Source: Brachionus plicatilis | Lineage: Eukaryota > Rotifera > Eurotatoria > Ploima > Brachionidae | DNA length: 64,000 nucleotides | NCBI GenBank assembly: GCA_010279815.1 | Contig: QEOQ01000640.1 | Location: forward strand, 1,290,458 to 1,354,457 | Direction of reading: 5' to 3' | Shown: positions 40,591-52,015 of the stretch, one piece after another | How the letters are laid out: each line of letters begins with the position of its first letter | Position numbering within the stretch: the stretch's first letter is position 1 | Program-made: the position numbers and the translations under genes | The notes under the pieces: model-generated | The model's database searches: none | The model's input: only the letters and a program-made list of their open reading frames with translations | Told to the model about the DNA's origin: nothing

Positions 40591-41170
40591 TTTTTTGTAG
40601 GCTAAATTTTGTTTCAAAATATTTTTTTAACAAAATTTTAAAATATTTCTCAAAATATGTTCAATTTCAAAAATATTGCACCATACAAGCAATAGAGAAG
40701 AATATTATTAAAAAAATAATAATTTAAAATTATTTATTTATTTATATAATTTATTAAAGAAAAAATAATTTGACTGAATAAATGAATCTCTTTTACCTTA
40801 TTCTATATTTATGTATCATCAGATATATATTTTTCAGCATAGAATGTTGAAAGGATATAATCAATCTCTTTTAAGACACTGTTTCACATAATTCTTTTAA
40901 ATTTTTTTTTCTATTTTTAACAATTAATTATCTGATAGAGCTTTTGCTCTGTACAGATAAATTGATAAACTGAAAAGAAAAAGTTTTAGAACAAAGAGCA
41001 ATTTAAATTAAAAATAAGCTTAAAAAAATCAATTTTTTTACTATTCTTTTTTGTTTTTTACCAAATTGGTTTAATTTTTTTTTTGTGATCATAAAGCATA
41101 AAGTATCAGATAGAAATTAATGTGACCAGGAAATAATTAAATTAAGTCTGGGAATAGCAAATCATAATCA
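40591..41170. other. AT-rich DNA with one retroelement 3'-end motif
   Basis: TCTGATAGAGCTTTTGCTCT + GTACAGAT at 40931-40958 (plus) matches the dispersed 3'-end motif and is followed by ATAAATTGATAAACTGAAA. No gene seen. Confidence 0.5.
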
Positions 41171-41565
41171 TTCTATAATAAAAATTTTAAATTATTGGTT
41201 AATTTTTATTCATTTTTTTAATTAATTGATAAATATTTATTTTTTTTCTTAAAAATTGAAAAAATTTTAAAATTTTTGTATTTTTTTGTTCAAGTTTTTA
41301 ATTAGTCTATGAGACTCAAATTTAAATAAATAATTTATTAAGAATTAAAATTTTTGAATTTTTTGATCAAAAGATATCATACATAATCATCCTAAAATAT
41401 AAATTTTTAAATTACTGATTAATTTTTATTCAGTTTTTTAATTAATTGAAATTCTATAATCATAATTAAAAAATAAGCAACTAAATATTTATTTTCTTTA
41501 AATCAAAAATTTTTTAAAAAATTAAAAAAATTGTAAAATTTTTGTGTTTTTTTTTCAAATTTCTC
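41171..41565. repeat. Diverged tandem duplication, about 200 bp units
   Basis: 41171-41305 and 41390-41565 share the order TTTTTAATTAATTGA, TAAATATTTATTTTTTT and TTTTTGT.TTTTTT in direct orientation, with a 30 bp insertion in the second. Non-coding and very AT-rich. Confidence 0.5.
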
Positions 41566-42252
41566 GAATTTAAAAAAATTTAAAAAAATTAAATAAATCT
41601 AAAAAATATCTCGAATTTGAAAAAATAATTTTAGAATTAGAATTTTTTTAATTTTAGATGAAAAAATATATCAGATATAAGCAATATCGGAACAAGGAGT
41701 CAATCATGAAGAAAAGAATTTTTCCAAAAGGAAATGTCTGAGAACAAAACGACGCTGTCAAGAGCTTAATTGAGCGTGGATTTTAGAACAGGAAGTGTGT
41801 CTTAAGGCCATAGAGTATTCTCGGACAGTTAATGATCAAGTGTAGCAACAACACAAATTAAAAAGCAATTAAAACAAGTGCATTTTTGCTTGGGTATTCT
41901 AACATAGTTTATTGAAGATTTTAAGGGTTTTCTTAAACTTAGAGATTAAATTAATCGAACTGGATACACACAATTATCGACATATTCTCAGCTGGCTGAG
42001 AGAGAGAGAGAGAACTAAAAAGAGAGATTATTTTTCTAAGGTATTTCTCAGAGCACCAGTTCTCAAACATAACCTAGATTTTATCGGTTCTTACATAGTT
42101 ACTAAAATCAGTCATTTAATTCGTCTTTATATTCAAAAAAAAGATCATATATATTTTTCATTTATATATATATATATTTTTTTTTTATATTAATAAATAT
42201 TCTCTTCTACTACAAATATCCGTTCGATTTTGCTGATCGATAATAAACCAAA
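41566..42252. other. Upstream region of the membrane protein gene, with microsatellites
   Basis: A (GA)n tract lies at 41998-42012 and an (AT)n tract at 42161-42175 followed by a T run. These are within 260 bp of the start codon at 42253, so they may fall in the promoter or 5' UTR. No other gene seen. Confidence 0.5.
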
Positions 42253-43458
42253 ATGATTTTGCTAATTTTTCTATGCAAGCTAATTCTGAGCCATGAACAA
42301 TCAAGTCCAGTGAAACAGCTGAACATGAGCGAGGGCGCCACTGGTCGAGTAGGAAGCTTGAACAGCGACGACCAAGTCTTGGTAATGAGACCACCATACT
42401 ACATTGTGCCCATAGAGCCAGAAGATGCGCAGCAATTTGCTAGAAAAGTGCGCATCGATCTGGAAAACGGTGACATCTATGTCAATCAACCACTAGAAGA
42501 GCCAGTCACCTTCTCGGCTTTGTCCATCAACCAAGGCTCAGCAATCACAATAATCCTAAATCCGGCACTGGCGGCCAAAACAGAGTGCTTTAATCTGATC
42601 GATGGCACCAGGTCGCGCAGCAAAGCTTCCAAGGACTCAGACAAATGCTTCGAAATAGACTCCAGAATTTTTTCCAACAACACATGCGACTCCAAAATTG
42701 GCGTCAAGTGCTTGGACGAGCCCGTTCTTAGTCTAGACCAAGACTCGTTTATTCCAGGACATGACGTCATTTGGCACAGCATTGGTGACCTCATGCTAAA
42801 AGTTACGTGTTTTTCTACAGACTGGCTCATCAATATCAAGCTCAAGGAAACAAATATTAGTTTGGTGGAAGACAAAGGCCTGGTTTTCTATCTAAAAGAG
42901 TGCGAGAGAAATGTTGAACAAAATTCCACTTTGACCAATTTGGTCAAGATAAACAAATTTAGTCTAAACCTCAAGGTCTATCTGATAATGCTGGTCAGTG
43001 TGGTGTCTTTTATGATTGGTTTTTTGCTGTTTTTGGTCAATGTGGCCGCGAGGAGGATTTCCAGCATCGGCAACAAGTCCAAGTACCCATCGAAAAACTC
43101 GATTTTGAGTGTTAACACAATTGACACCCGGACTTCGGTACTGATTGACTATTTTGATCAATCGTTGAGCAATGGTCATTTGGATACCAACAAGCTGATT
43201 TTGGATGAGAAAAATTTGGCCTCCAAGTTGCAGTACTCGACTGGTTATTTGTCCCAGATGGGAATAAATGTGTCTGAGGATTTGAAAGATTTGAAGGAGA
43301 GAAATTTGCTGCAGGTGATCAGTGGAGATGGCGCCAAGTCGGCCAGCAATGAGGTGACTGAGCTTACGGTCAAGAAATGGTGCAATTTGTTGGAATGGAA
43401 TGTTGACTTTGGTTCGTTTTCTAATGTTATTGATGAGATGACCTCACTTAAAAAATAG
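42253..43458 (+). CDS. Type I single-pass membrane protein, unknown family
   Basis: 401 residues in one exon with codon use like the other host genes. MILLIFLCKLILSHEQ is a likely signal peptide. The ectodomain (about residues 16-240) has cysteines spaced in the region ECFNLIDG...DKCFEID...NNTCDSKIGVKCLDE and TCFSTDW, and N-glycosylation sites (NNTC, TNIS, QNST). The membrane span is about residues 242-264 (VYLIMLVSVVSFMIGFLLFL). The cytosolic part, about 135 residues, follows with RRISSIGNKSKYPSK next to the membrane. A segment of the ectodomain (RKVRIDLENGDIYVNQPLEE) faintly recalls cadherin repeats, but the Ca-binding motifs are absent. I do not recognise the family. It has a clean ATG and stop and no frame damage, so it is likely a real gene. 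Confidence 0.75.
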   Translation: MILLIFLCKLILSHEQSSPVKQLNMSEGATGRVGSLNSDDQVLVMRPPYYIVPIEPEDAQQFARKVRIDLENGDIYVNQPLEEPVTFSALSINQGSAITIILNPALAAKTECFNLIDGTRSRSKASKDSDKCFEIDSRIFSNNTCDSKIGVKCLDEPVLSLDQDSFIPGHDVIWHSIGDLMLKVTCFSTDWLINIKLKETNISLVEDKGLVFYLKECERNVEQNSTLTNLVKINKFSLNLKVYLIMLVSVVSFMIGFLLFLVNVAARRISSIGNKSKYPSKNSILSVNTIDTRTSVLIDYFDQSLSNGHLDTNKLILDEKNLASKLQYSTGYLSQMGINVSEDLKDLKERNLLQVISGDGAKSASNEVTELTVKKWCNLLEWNVDFGSFSNVIDEMTSLKK

Positions 43459-44774
43459 CCTCTTCCATTTGATCGTGTTTATTTTTTTAGTTCATTCCAA
43501 ATTTTTATTTTTGTTATCAAATGTATAAAAAAGTATTTAAAGAATTTTTTATTTTAAATTTCTATTTTGTTTTAAAATAAAAGTTAGTTGTGTTTGAATT
43601 GTTTATTTTTTTTGTTTTCGTTGAAGCCTTAGTTGGATTTAGGCTATTAGTTTTTGAATTTTTGAAAGGCTTTAGAATAATAGGCTAAGTTAATTGCTTA
43701 ATTTAATAAATTGTTGCTTATTTTTTCAAAAAAAAAAATTTAAAGGTTGGCCTCTGATCTGCCAAAATAAACAGTTGATATTTAAAATCTAAACACCGAT
43801 CTTTTGTGGTTATGTGTGAAATGCACACCTTTATTTTTCAATAAAAAAGCACATGGGGTGTAATTCCAAATTTTTGTTTTTATTTTTATAAATAATTCCA
43901 GATTTAGACTCTTGAAACACTTTCTTGCTTAAAAATGAATAAAAAAATAACTTTGAAACTCATTATGTCATAATAGTTTTACATTATTTGAAAATTGGCT
44001 AGAACACCTTGAAACACTTTGACATGTTAGTAGTACACCTTTTTTTTTTATTTATTATTCGTGTAGAGCATACAAAAATATGTAATCTTCAGTTAAGACA
44101 TTAAACTTTTTTTTATCTTTTAGTTTTAGCACAATCAATTAAAGTTTTGAATAGAAAAAGGCACAGTTGGTGTAAGTTTTTTTATGCATGTTTTTTAATT
44201 TAAAAATTGCTCCATCTAGCAGAAAATTTTGAGCTGAACTCAAATTTGATGTCTAAAAACTTATTGCTCCTTTAGATTTTCTGATATAATAATAGGATAA
44301 AACCTTAATCATATAGACAAAATGCGAACTTTATACCTATAAGCAATCTGAGAAGCCCTTGATCGATTATTAAATCGAGTAGGACAAACAGCCCACTTAT
44401 AATTGGTCATATTTTAAATAACTTTATTTTTTCAAAATTCAAAACAGATAGAGTTTTATTTATATATTTTTATTAAGTGGCTTAAGAAATCAAACAAAAA
44501 TTAAGTTCAAAATACGATTTTTATAAAAAAATATTTCAGAATTAAATTAATTTTTGTAGAGAATTTGTTGAGCTTACAAAAAAAATATAAAGCTTGATTA
44601 ACATCTTAAATTCTAGTTAAGAAAAATTAATTTAGAATCAAACAACAAAATTTAGTTATTTTGACCATTCTTTGCTAGAAAAATGGTAAAAAGTCAAATA
44701 AAAATAAAAACAGCAATCATTACAAGAATTATTTAGGGTTTTCATTTACGCAGATTAATATTTTGTCCTAAAAA
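43459..44774. other. Intergenic DNA
   Basis: AT-rich. AATAAA words lie at about 43577-43582, plausible as the poly(A) signal of the membrane protein gene. No other gene seen. Confidence 0.45.
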
Positions 44775-45275
44775 ATTAATATTTCCATCTAGTTAGGCAT
44801 ATTTCATTTAATTTTCAAATTTAAAAAAGTGTTTGATTTTTTAACAGTTTTTGTTTCTTAAAAAGTGAAGGAAGCCAAGTTTTCCAATCTTAGATATTTT
44901 AATATGTTATTAGTGGCCTAGAATAAGATAAAATGATGTGTCTCAGAAAATTTTTGTCTTAACGTCTTATCGCTCCTGACGCTCTGGAAGAGAAAAATTA
45001 TTTTTTTGGAAATTTTTTGATAAAAAGAAAAAGTGATATAAAAAACTGATATCATTTTCGAAATCCTGAGAGAATTTTAAACTTTTCTATCCTAAAACAA
45101 AAATTCCACCATCTATAATAGGTTCAAACTTTGAGTGACCTTACAATATGAAAAAATTAAATAATTAGTAAAATTTCACATATAATATTAATCAGCGCAT
45201 ATTATTCTATCAGAAAATGCCAAAAAAATATGGATGAAACTGCTGAGTTTTTTTTTTCTAATTGCCCCGTATTCT
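44775..45275. mobile_element. Inverted-repeat element, family A copy 2 (decayed)
   Basis: The right end ATTGCCCCGTATTC (45263-45276) equals the outer end of the element at 5110 (reverse complement GGGGTAAT next to AAATAC). The left side has TTAGGCATATTTCATTTAAT (44793-44812), like GAGGCATATTTCATATCTTC in copy 1. Interior phrases CAATCTTAGATATTTTAATA + TGTTATTA match GGTCTTAGCATTTTTAATAT + GTTGTTA. Overall identity is modest. Confidence 0.4.
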
Positions 45276-45395
45276 TTTATTGATTTCCATTTATAAATCG
45301 ATTAAGCATTAATATTCAGTTAGTTAAAAATAAACCGCAGTAAAGGCACTAGGCTCTTAGCAAATGCAATGTGCCTCTTGGGGACTATAGAAGTC

Positions 45396-45748
45396 TTTGC
45401 TTTGAACCATTTTCTAATACATTTTCAAATACATCTATAATTCTTAACTATAATAATCATGTAAGCAATATTAAGCAAAGTTTCATCATCATCATTATCA
45501 TTATAAAGATTAGCACATAAAACGTAATCGCTGAAAAATTCACATGTCGTTATTTCAGAATAATTAAGAGTTATTCAAATAGTTGGTAGATTGAAATTTT
45601 AGTAAAAAGAAAATCTTCTTTGAATGAGACTTTGTATATGAGATTTCAATAGTAGATGTAACTAATATTAATATTGCTTACTTGATTATTAAAGTTAGGA
45701 ATTATAAATGTATTTGAAAATGTATTAGAAAATTGTTTAAAAGCGAAG
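45396..45748. repeat. Foldback element with 65-bp arms
   Basis: Arms at 45410-45474 and 45668-45732 are inverted copies, about 61 of 65 positions equal (TTTTCTAATACATTTTCAAA, then GTAAGCAATATTAA). Similarity extends outward to about 45396 and 45748. The loop is about 190 bp and contains an ATCATC tandem (45483-45502). No coding capacity. MITE-like. Confidence 0.75.
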
Positions 45749-46262
45749 GTTCATGCTGAATTGAAAATTCACAAATTAGGTTATTTTGATAATTTGTAGA
45801 TTCTATAAAAAAATGCAAATATTTTGTCTCTCAATTTTCCTCAGGGTTTAGTGGAAAATATTTCATATGTTAATTAATTTTGGAAAATATTCTTTTTTTA
45901 AATCAACATATTGGTCGCAGTGGAATAAAATAATAATAATATTTACCACTTGAAATTTTTTCTCATTAAATTTACTTTGTTAAATTTTACCCCAATATAA
46001 TTAATATATATAAAAAATACATTTTTTTAAATTTGAATCACTAAATAATAATTATTAAAATTATTCTGACATTCAGTTTAACTCCAATTTATAGTTTTTT
46101 TTTATTTAAAAAAGAAATTCAAAAAATTTATTTATATAATTTAATAAATGGTTTCTGATTTTGGTATTAATTTTCTGAGATTTACGAAGCCTATGAAAGT
46201 CAATTTTAGTAAAGTTAATTGAGGAATTGATCTTCAAATTAGCTCATCTTGAATTGTCAATA
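45749..46262. other. AT-rich intergenic DNA
   Basis: No gene seen before the LINE tail. Confidence 0.4.
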
Positions 46263-49200
46263 TTAGTAGTAGTAGTAGTAGTATTTAAACCGCGACATGG
46301 CCTTAACCATGCGGAGCACGTCATCAGTAGATGACGTCCTATAGCAGTTTTTCCAGTACGTGTCCAGCTTGTTTTTAAATTCGTTGACTGTTTTAGATTT
46401 TATTATATCGTCTGGTATCTTGTTCCATTCGTTTACGATTCTGTTATTGAAAAAGTTGTGTCGCGGGTTACAAAAACGGATGATTTCTCTTCTGAAGTGA
46501 CCTCTGTGTCCACCACGTGGCATTGAACAGATCGGTGGTATGTGCCAGTCGATAGTTTCTAGACCGTTTTCGAGTTTAAACTTTTGAATCAGGTCACCCC
46601 TGAGTCTTCTGGTTGATAGTGTAGTAAGGCCTAGATTAGTGCATCTCGTAGGATAATCGAATTGTTTAAGCTTATGAGGGATTTTTGTTGCCCTTTGCTG
46701 AACTTTTTCCAATGAATTTATATCTTTTGTTAAGTATGGATTCCAAGCAGCTACAGCAAATTCAAGATGGGGTCTAACAAACCCAGTGTACAATTTTTTC
46801 CACAGAGCTGCGTCTTTATATACAAATGTATTTTTTAACATTGATAAAATGCTATTAGCTTTCGAAGCAGCTTTGTTGGCTTGGCAGCTATGTTTCATAT
46901 CGTTAGAGATTAGTACACCGAGGTCTCGTTCGCATTCCGTTTTAGTTATTTGGATACGTTCTGTTTGTGATTCGTATTTTTGCATTGAGTATTTGAATTG
47001 AGGGTTACGTTTACCAGTGTGCATTATTTTACATTTTTCAATATTTAGGCGCATTAACCAAGTGTTCGTCCACTATGTTATTTTGTCGATGTCTCGTTGC
47101 AGCCTTAAGTTGTCTGTCGGTGCAAACATGTGGTCAATTTCGCTGATTATTTTTGTGTCGTCTGCGTACATTTTACATTTGTTTTCTAATAAGCCTGGGA
47201 GATCGTTAATATATAATATGAAAAGAATCGGCCCAATAACAGATCCTTGAGGTACCCCGCTCCTGACAGCGCTCCAGCTCGATTGGTGCTCTCCTAAAAC
47301 AACTCTTTGGCTTCGGTTTGTCAAATAGGATTCGATCCAGCTTAATAGAGGCCCGCTTATTCCGTAATTGGCCAGTTTATGAAGTAGACGTTTGTGCGGT
47401 TCTTTGTCGAAGGCTTTTGCAAAGTCGAGGAAGAGAATGTCGACTGATTTTTTATTAGACAAAGCTTTCGTGGTAAAATCAAAAGTTTCGAGTAGATTCG
47501 TAATGCATGCTTTGTTTTTGATGAAGCCGTGTTGTTCATTTGCTAGTAGCTTAAATTTCGTTAAATGAGTCATTATTGTCGTTTTTAGAATTTTTTCCAT
47601 TTTTTTACATACAACCGAAGTTAAAGAGATTGGTCTGTAGTTGGATGGGTCAGTGTTGTTTCCTTTTTTGAATAACGAAGTTACGTTTGCTTCACGCCAA
47701 GCTTTGGGAACTGCACCAGAGTCAAGAGAGAGCTTATAGATCATGCTTAACGGGAGAGCCCAAGCGTTGACGCAGCTTTTGAGTACGTGAGGATGGACGC
47801 CGTCAGTGCCTATTGATTTGTATATGTCTAACTTTTTTAATATTTTTAATATGTTTGATGGAGCAAAAGATGTGTCGCTTATTTTTTCATTGGTCCTTGT
47901 ATTAAAAATTGGCATTTCACTTGAGCTCTCTTCGTTGACGAATACGGAGCTGAAGTGTTTATTGAGCGTATCAGCGATTTCATTTCTATTGGTCGTGGAA
48001 ACACCGGAATCGTTTGTGATCAACGTTATACGCATTCTTACTTTCTGCTTCTCGTTAACGTATGCTTATAGTCTTTTCGGGTTTAATTTATCATCAGCTA
48101 GGCTTTTTTCGAATAATTTGATAGAGTCCCTTGATTTCTTCTCAATTTCCCTTTTTACTGAGGTGTAGCTTTGCTCGAGGCTTCGGTTTTTGCCTCCGGA
48201 AGCCCGAAGTTGATGCCAGAGCGACTTTTTTTTTCTTAAAAGTTTTGCGAGCTCTGGACTTATCCACGAAGGCTTACGTTTATTAATTTTTTGTTTGAAT
48301 TTGGGTATAAATTTGTCACAAAGAGAATTGTACGTATTTAAGAACTCGTCATAGCATTGTTCAATGTTTTTGTTTTCAAATAATTCTCCCCAGTTTTTTC
48401 TATCTAGTTCGAGCTGCATTTGACCGAAATCGCCACGTTTATACGCATATTTGTTGCTAAAAAACTGTTCTTTTATTTCGTTAGCAATTTCTTTTTTGAA
48501 AGAAAGGCTAATATGAGCCTGTTCGCTCGAGCCAAGAGGAGAGCTTTCTGACAAACAGCTTAGTCTATTTCTCGAGTCAGTTATTATTAGGTCGAGCGTA
48601 TTCGTTGTATTGCCATTTGCTTTGCGAAATGTTGGAGAGGTGACGATTTGGCTTAGTGATTCATCATTTAACATGTCAACAAAGGCGTTAGCTGGGCTAT
48701 CATCGCTGCCAAAAACTGTGACGGAGCCGTCTTTGTGCCATTTGATCGATGGATAATTGAAGTCACCTGTGATAAGAATAGAGCTGCACTTCTGGGTATC
48801 ATTGGCTGATTTCACTGCTTTTATGGTCCGTTTAATTTCATTATCTATTAGAGAATTCTGAGAGTAGTTGTTGCTCGGGGGAGGCCGGTAAATGCAGCCC
48901 AAAATTACCGTATCGAGACCTATTTTTATCATGCACCAGCTTTGTTCGGAGTAGACACATTTCAGGCTTTGTTGTAGACTAGGAATGGTAATGTTAGAAG
49001 AATTAATGTCGTCTCGTACGTATATAGCAACTCCTCCACCATGGGACGATCTATCAGTTCGGTGAACATGATAATTCGGAAGAAGAGATATGGAGTTATC
49101 GCTAAACCAAGTTTCTGTGATAAAAATAATAGCTGGCTTTTCTGTAGAAGTTCTGAGAGTAAGCTCAGCTAGTTTATCGTTGTTGAGTGAGCATGCATTT

Positions 49201-49590
49201 GCGTATAAACAATTTATGTTTAAATTAGGTGTAGATAAACTAGAGAATAAATTTGAAACGAAAGAGGAAGCTGAGGGCTCGTTTGACGAGTTCGGTTAGG
49301 CGAAAAGTGAATTTGAAACGATTGAGGAAGCTGAGGGCATATTATTTGTTATTGTTTTGTAAAAAGGTTGTATATTTGACTGCTCGACTTTTCTTGTGCT
49401 GAATGTTTGCTAGTTGTCTCGGTCATCTTTGTGGAGGACCCAGACAACGTTTCCATTACGTATTCCCCAGAACCATCTCTTTCCATTTTCAATTTTATAT
49501 CTGAGAGTTACACCGTTCTCTGAATAAGCCTGATGAAAATTTTGGAACTTAAATCGCTTTGATTTTAGTAAGGCAATTGACAAAATCCTC
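46263..49590 (-). mobile_element. Nearly complete LINE ORF2 with (TAC)n tail
   Basis: One minus-strand frame from about 49588 to 46263 stays in register with only a few stops (near 49409, near 49297, 48066-48068, 47073-47075). It encodes APE endonuclease blocks (NINCLYANACSLNNDKLAEL, FITETWFSD, HRTDRSSHGGGVAIYVRDD, GDFNYPSIKW). Reverse transcriptase blocks follow (NYRPISLTSVVCKKMEKILK, LFLDFAKAFDK, SGVPQGSVIGPILFILYIND, YADDTK), then the C-terminal region (RRLRGDLIQKFKLENGLETI, NNRIVNEWN). The 3' end is a TAC repeat, seen as TAG on the plus strand (46264-46283), which also encodes the terminal Tyr run. ORF1 is not visible. Best-preserved member of the TAC-tailed family. Confidence 0.93.
49252..49342. 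repeat. Short tandem duplication in the LINE N-terminal region
   Basis: AATTTGAAACGAAAGAGGAA + GCTGAGGGC at 49250-49278 recurs as AATTTGAAACGATTGAGGAA + GCTGAGGGC at 49311-49339. Translated on the minus strand both give the PSASS..SN pattern, so it is a repeated Ser-rich peptide in front of the endonuclease. Confidence 0.6.
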
Positions 49591-49749
49591 AGCGATCCGA
49601 AAAAAAAAGTTTAGAAAAAACAGGTTTAATTTAATTTCATCACAGATAATGAAGAAGCGATTGGAATAATATTGTCTTTAATATTTACTGCCAAGTCCGA
49701 TATAATTAATATCAGTAAGGACCATGAAATTAATGATTATTTTTTTAAT
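49591..49749. other. AT-rich spacer
   Basis: Nothing recognised between the two LINE families. Confidence 0.4.
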
Positions 49750-50211
49750 TTTTAAAGATCATTATTTTAAATTAATTAATTTGTAAGCCTGAAAGTTGCT
49801 GTATTACTCTTTGTAGAACCAGAATGAAACCGGATGGTGTACTTAGAGAAGAACAAAAAGGGTTTAGAAGAAGAACAGCATGCATTGACCAGATAATATT
49901 AGCTCTGAGAAACATTATTGAACAAAGTCTGGAAATGAGCAGTCAGCATCAGGAATTGATGTTCGTAGACTTCATTGACTTCAGCAAAGACTTTGATAGC
50001 ATTAAGAGAAACCTTGTGATATACGGAAGTGAATGGAGTATTTCAGAGACTGAAAGAAAAAGTCTGAACGCCTTTCATACTGGAACCCTAAAGAGGATTT
50101 TCAAAATATCTGAGACATTGTCAAACGCTGAAATATATAGAAGAACAAATTCCGAATGAATAAGTTAATGAATCAAGATTACAGAAGTCAATGAAAGGAA
50201 CACGTATACCA
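49750..50211 (+). mobile_element. RT-deleted LINE derivative, copy 1 (runs into gap)
   Basis: The frame 49824-50159 reads LREEQKGFRRRTACIDQIIL, ALRNIIEQSLEMSS and FVDFIDFSKDFDSIKRN, then jumps directly to GSEWSISETERKSLNAFHTG, TLKRIFKISETLSNAEIYRR. The first part is the RT finger and palm start; the second belongs near the C-terminus, so the palm core with the catalytic DD box is missing. The family (with EEQ.GFR...C.DQI and FVDF.K.FDSI) differs from the TAC-tailed LINEs. Sequence stops at the gap in the middle of a region that continues in copy 2. Confidence 0.8.
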
Positions 50212-51208
50212 NNNNNNNNNNNNNNNNNNNNNNNNNNNNNNNNNNNNNNNNNNNNNNNNNNNNNNNNNNNNNNNNNNNNNNNNNNNNNNNNNNNNNNNNN
50301 NNNNNNNNNNNNNNNNNNNNNNNNNNNNNNNNNNNNNNNNNNNNNNNNNNNNNNNNNNNNNNNNNNNNNNNNNNNNNNNNNNNNNNNNNNNNNNNNNNNN
50401 NNNNNNNNNNNNNNNNNNNNNNNNNNNNNNNNNNNNNNNNNNNNNNNNNNNNNNNNNNNNNNNNNNNNNNNNNNNNNNNNNNNNNNNNNNNNNNNNNNNN
50501 NNNNNNNNNNNNNNNNNNNNNNNNNNNNNNNNNNNNNNNNNNNNNNNNNNNNNNNNNNNNNNNNNNNNNNNNNNNNNNNNNNNNNNNNNNNNNNNNNNNN
50601 NNNNNNNNNNNNNNNNNNNNNNNNNNNNNNNNNNNNNNNNNNNNNNNNNNNNNNNNNNNNNNNNNNNNNNNNNNNNNNNNNNNNNNNNNNNNNNNNNNNN
50701 NNNNNNNNNNNNNNNNNNNNNNNNNNNNNNNNNNNNNNNNNNNNNNNNNNNNNNNNNNNNNNNNNNNNNNNNNNNNNNNNNNNNNNNNNNNNNNNNNNNN
50801 NNNNNNNNNNNNNNNNNNNNNNNNNNNNNNNNNNNNNNNNNNNNNNNNNNNNNNNNNNNNNNNNNNNNNNNNNNNNNNNNNNNNNNNNNNNNNNNNNNNN
50901 NNNNNNNNNNNNNNNNNNNNNNNNNNNNNNNNNNNNNNNNNNNNNNNNNNNNNNNNNNNNNNNNNNNNNNNNNNNNNNNNNNNNNNNNNNNNNNNNNNNN
51001 NNNNNNNNNNNNNNNNNNNNNNNNNNNNNNNNNNNNNNNNNNNNNNNNNNNNNNNNNNNNNNNNNNNNNNNNNNNNNNNNNNNNNNNNNNNNNNNNNNNN
51101 NNNNNNNNNNNNNNNNNNNNNNNNNNNNNNNNNNNNNNNNNNNNNNNNNNNNNNNNNNNNNNNNNNNNNNNNNNNNNNNNNNNNNNNNNNNNNNNNNNNN
51201 NNNNNNNN
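50212..51208. other. Assembly gap (997 N)
   Basis: Run of N. The flanks are two copies of the same repeat, so the gap probably results from unresolved repeats; its true length is unknown. Confidence 0.99.
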
Positions 51209-51404
51209 TAAATAAAAATTTAACAAAAATTTTTAAATTTTAAAAACTGTTCAATATTTTTATAATTAAATTTTACAATTTAAAGATACACACAAGTATC
51301 TTAAAATTCAAAAATAAAAGATTTCAACAAAACTTATATTGAAAAAAACTATTTTAATGTATTGTAAAAATGGAAATTTGAAAATATAAGTTTAAATTAA
51401 TGAT
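51209..51404. other. AT-rich DNA after the gap
   Basis: Nothing recognised. Confidence 0.4.
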
Positions 51405-52015
51405 TAAAGATCAATATTTTTTATTAATTAATTTGTAAGCATGAAAGTTGCTGTATTACTCTTGGTAGAACCAGAATGACACCGGATGTTGTACTTTGAG
51501 AAGAACAAAAAGTGTTAGAAGAGGAACAGAATGCATTGACCAGATAATATTAGCTCTGAGAAACATCATTGAACAAAGTCTGGAAATGAGCAGTCCATTG
51601 TTCGTAGACTTCATTGACTTCAACAAAGACTTTGATAGCATTTTAAGAGAAACCTTGTGATATACGGAAGTGAATGGAGGATTTCAGAGACTGATAGAAA
51701 AAGTCTGAACACCTTTCAAACCGGAACCCTAAAGAGGATTTTCAAAATATCTGAGACATTGTCAAACGCTGAATTATATAGAAGAACAAATTCCGAATGA
51801 ATAAGTCAATGAATCAAGATTACAGAATAAGTCAATGAAAGGAACACGTATACCAAATAGAAGCCAAGACGCCTTAAGGGCGACGAAGGTTTATAAGACC
51901 AGAAATAACATGGAGGTGAACAATCACGGAATAGCTTACCGAAATGGGTATGATAGAGGAAGAAGCAAGGATGAAGCCATATGATCGCCTTGAGTGGTAA
52001 TCCAAATTAATTCAC
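51405..52015 (+). mobile_element. RT-deleted LINE derivative, copy 2
   Basis: Aligns with 49750-50211 and shares the same internal deletion joint (DSI..RETLVIYGSEW region at about 51640-51680), with small indels (for example TCAGCATCAGGAATTG missing). It then continues to the C-terminal part: KTP, GRRRFIRPEITWR, EMGMIEEEARMKPYDRLEW (51860-51998), matching the GR.GRPK.TWRR...E...W tail of such LINEs. Both copies therefore derive from one internally deleted parent. Confidence 0.8.

Noticed and set aside
43459..46262. Possible tRNA or rRNA genes in intergenic DNA
   Set aside because: I looked for a tRNA B-box (GGTTCGAATCC) and rRNA core words and saw none here or elsewhere in the window.
50165..51243. 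350-codon frames across the N run
   Set aside because: Artefacts of translating N; only the flanking LINE sequence is real.
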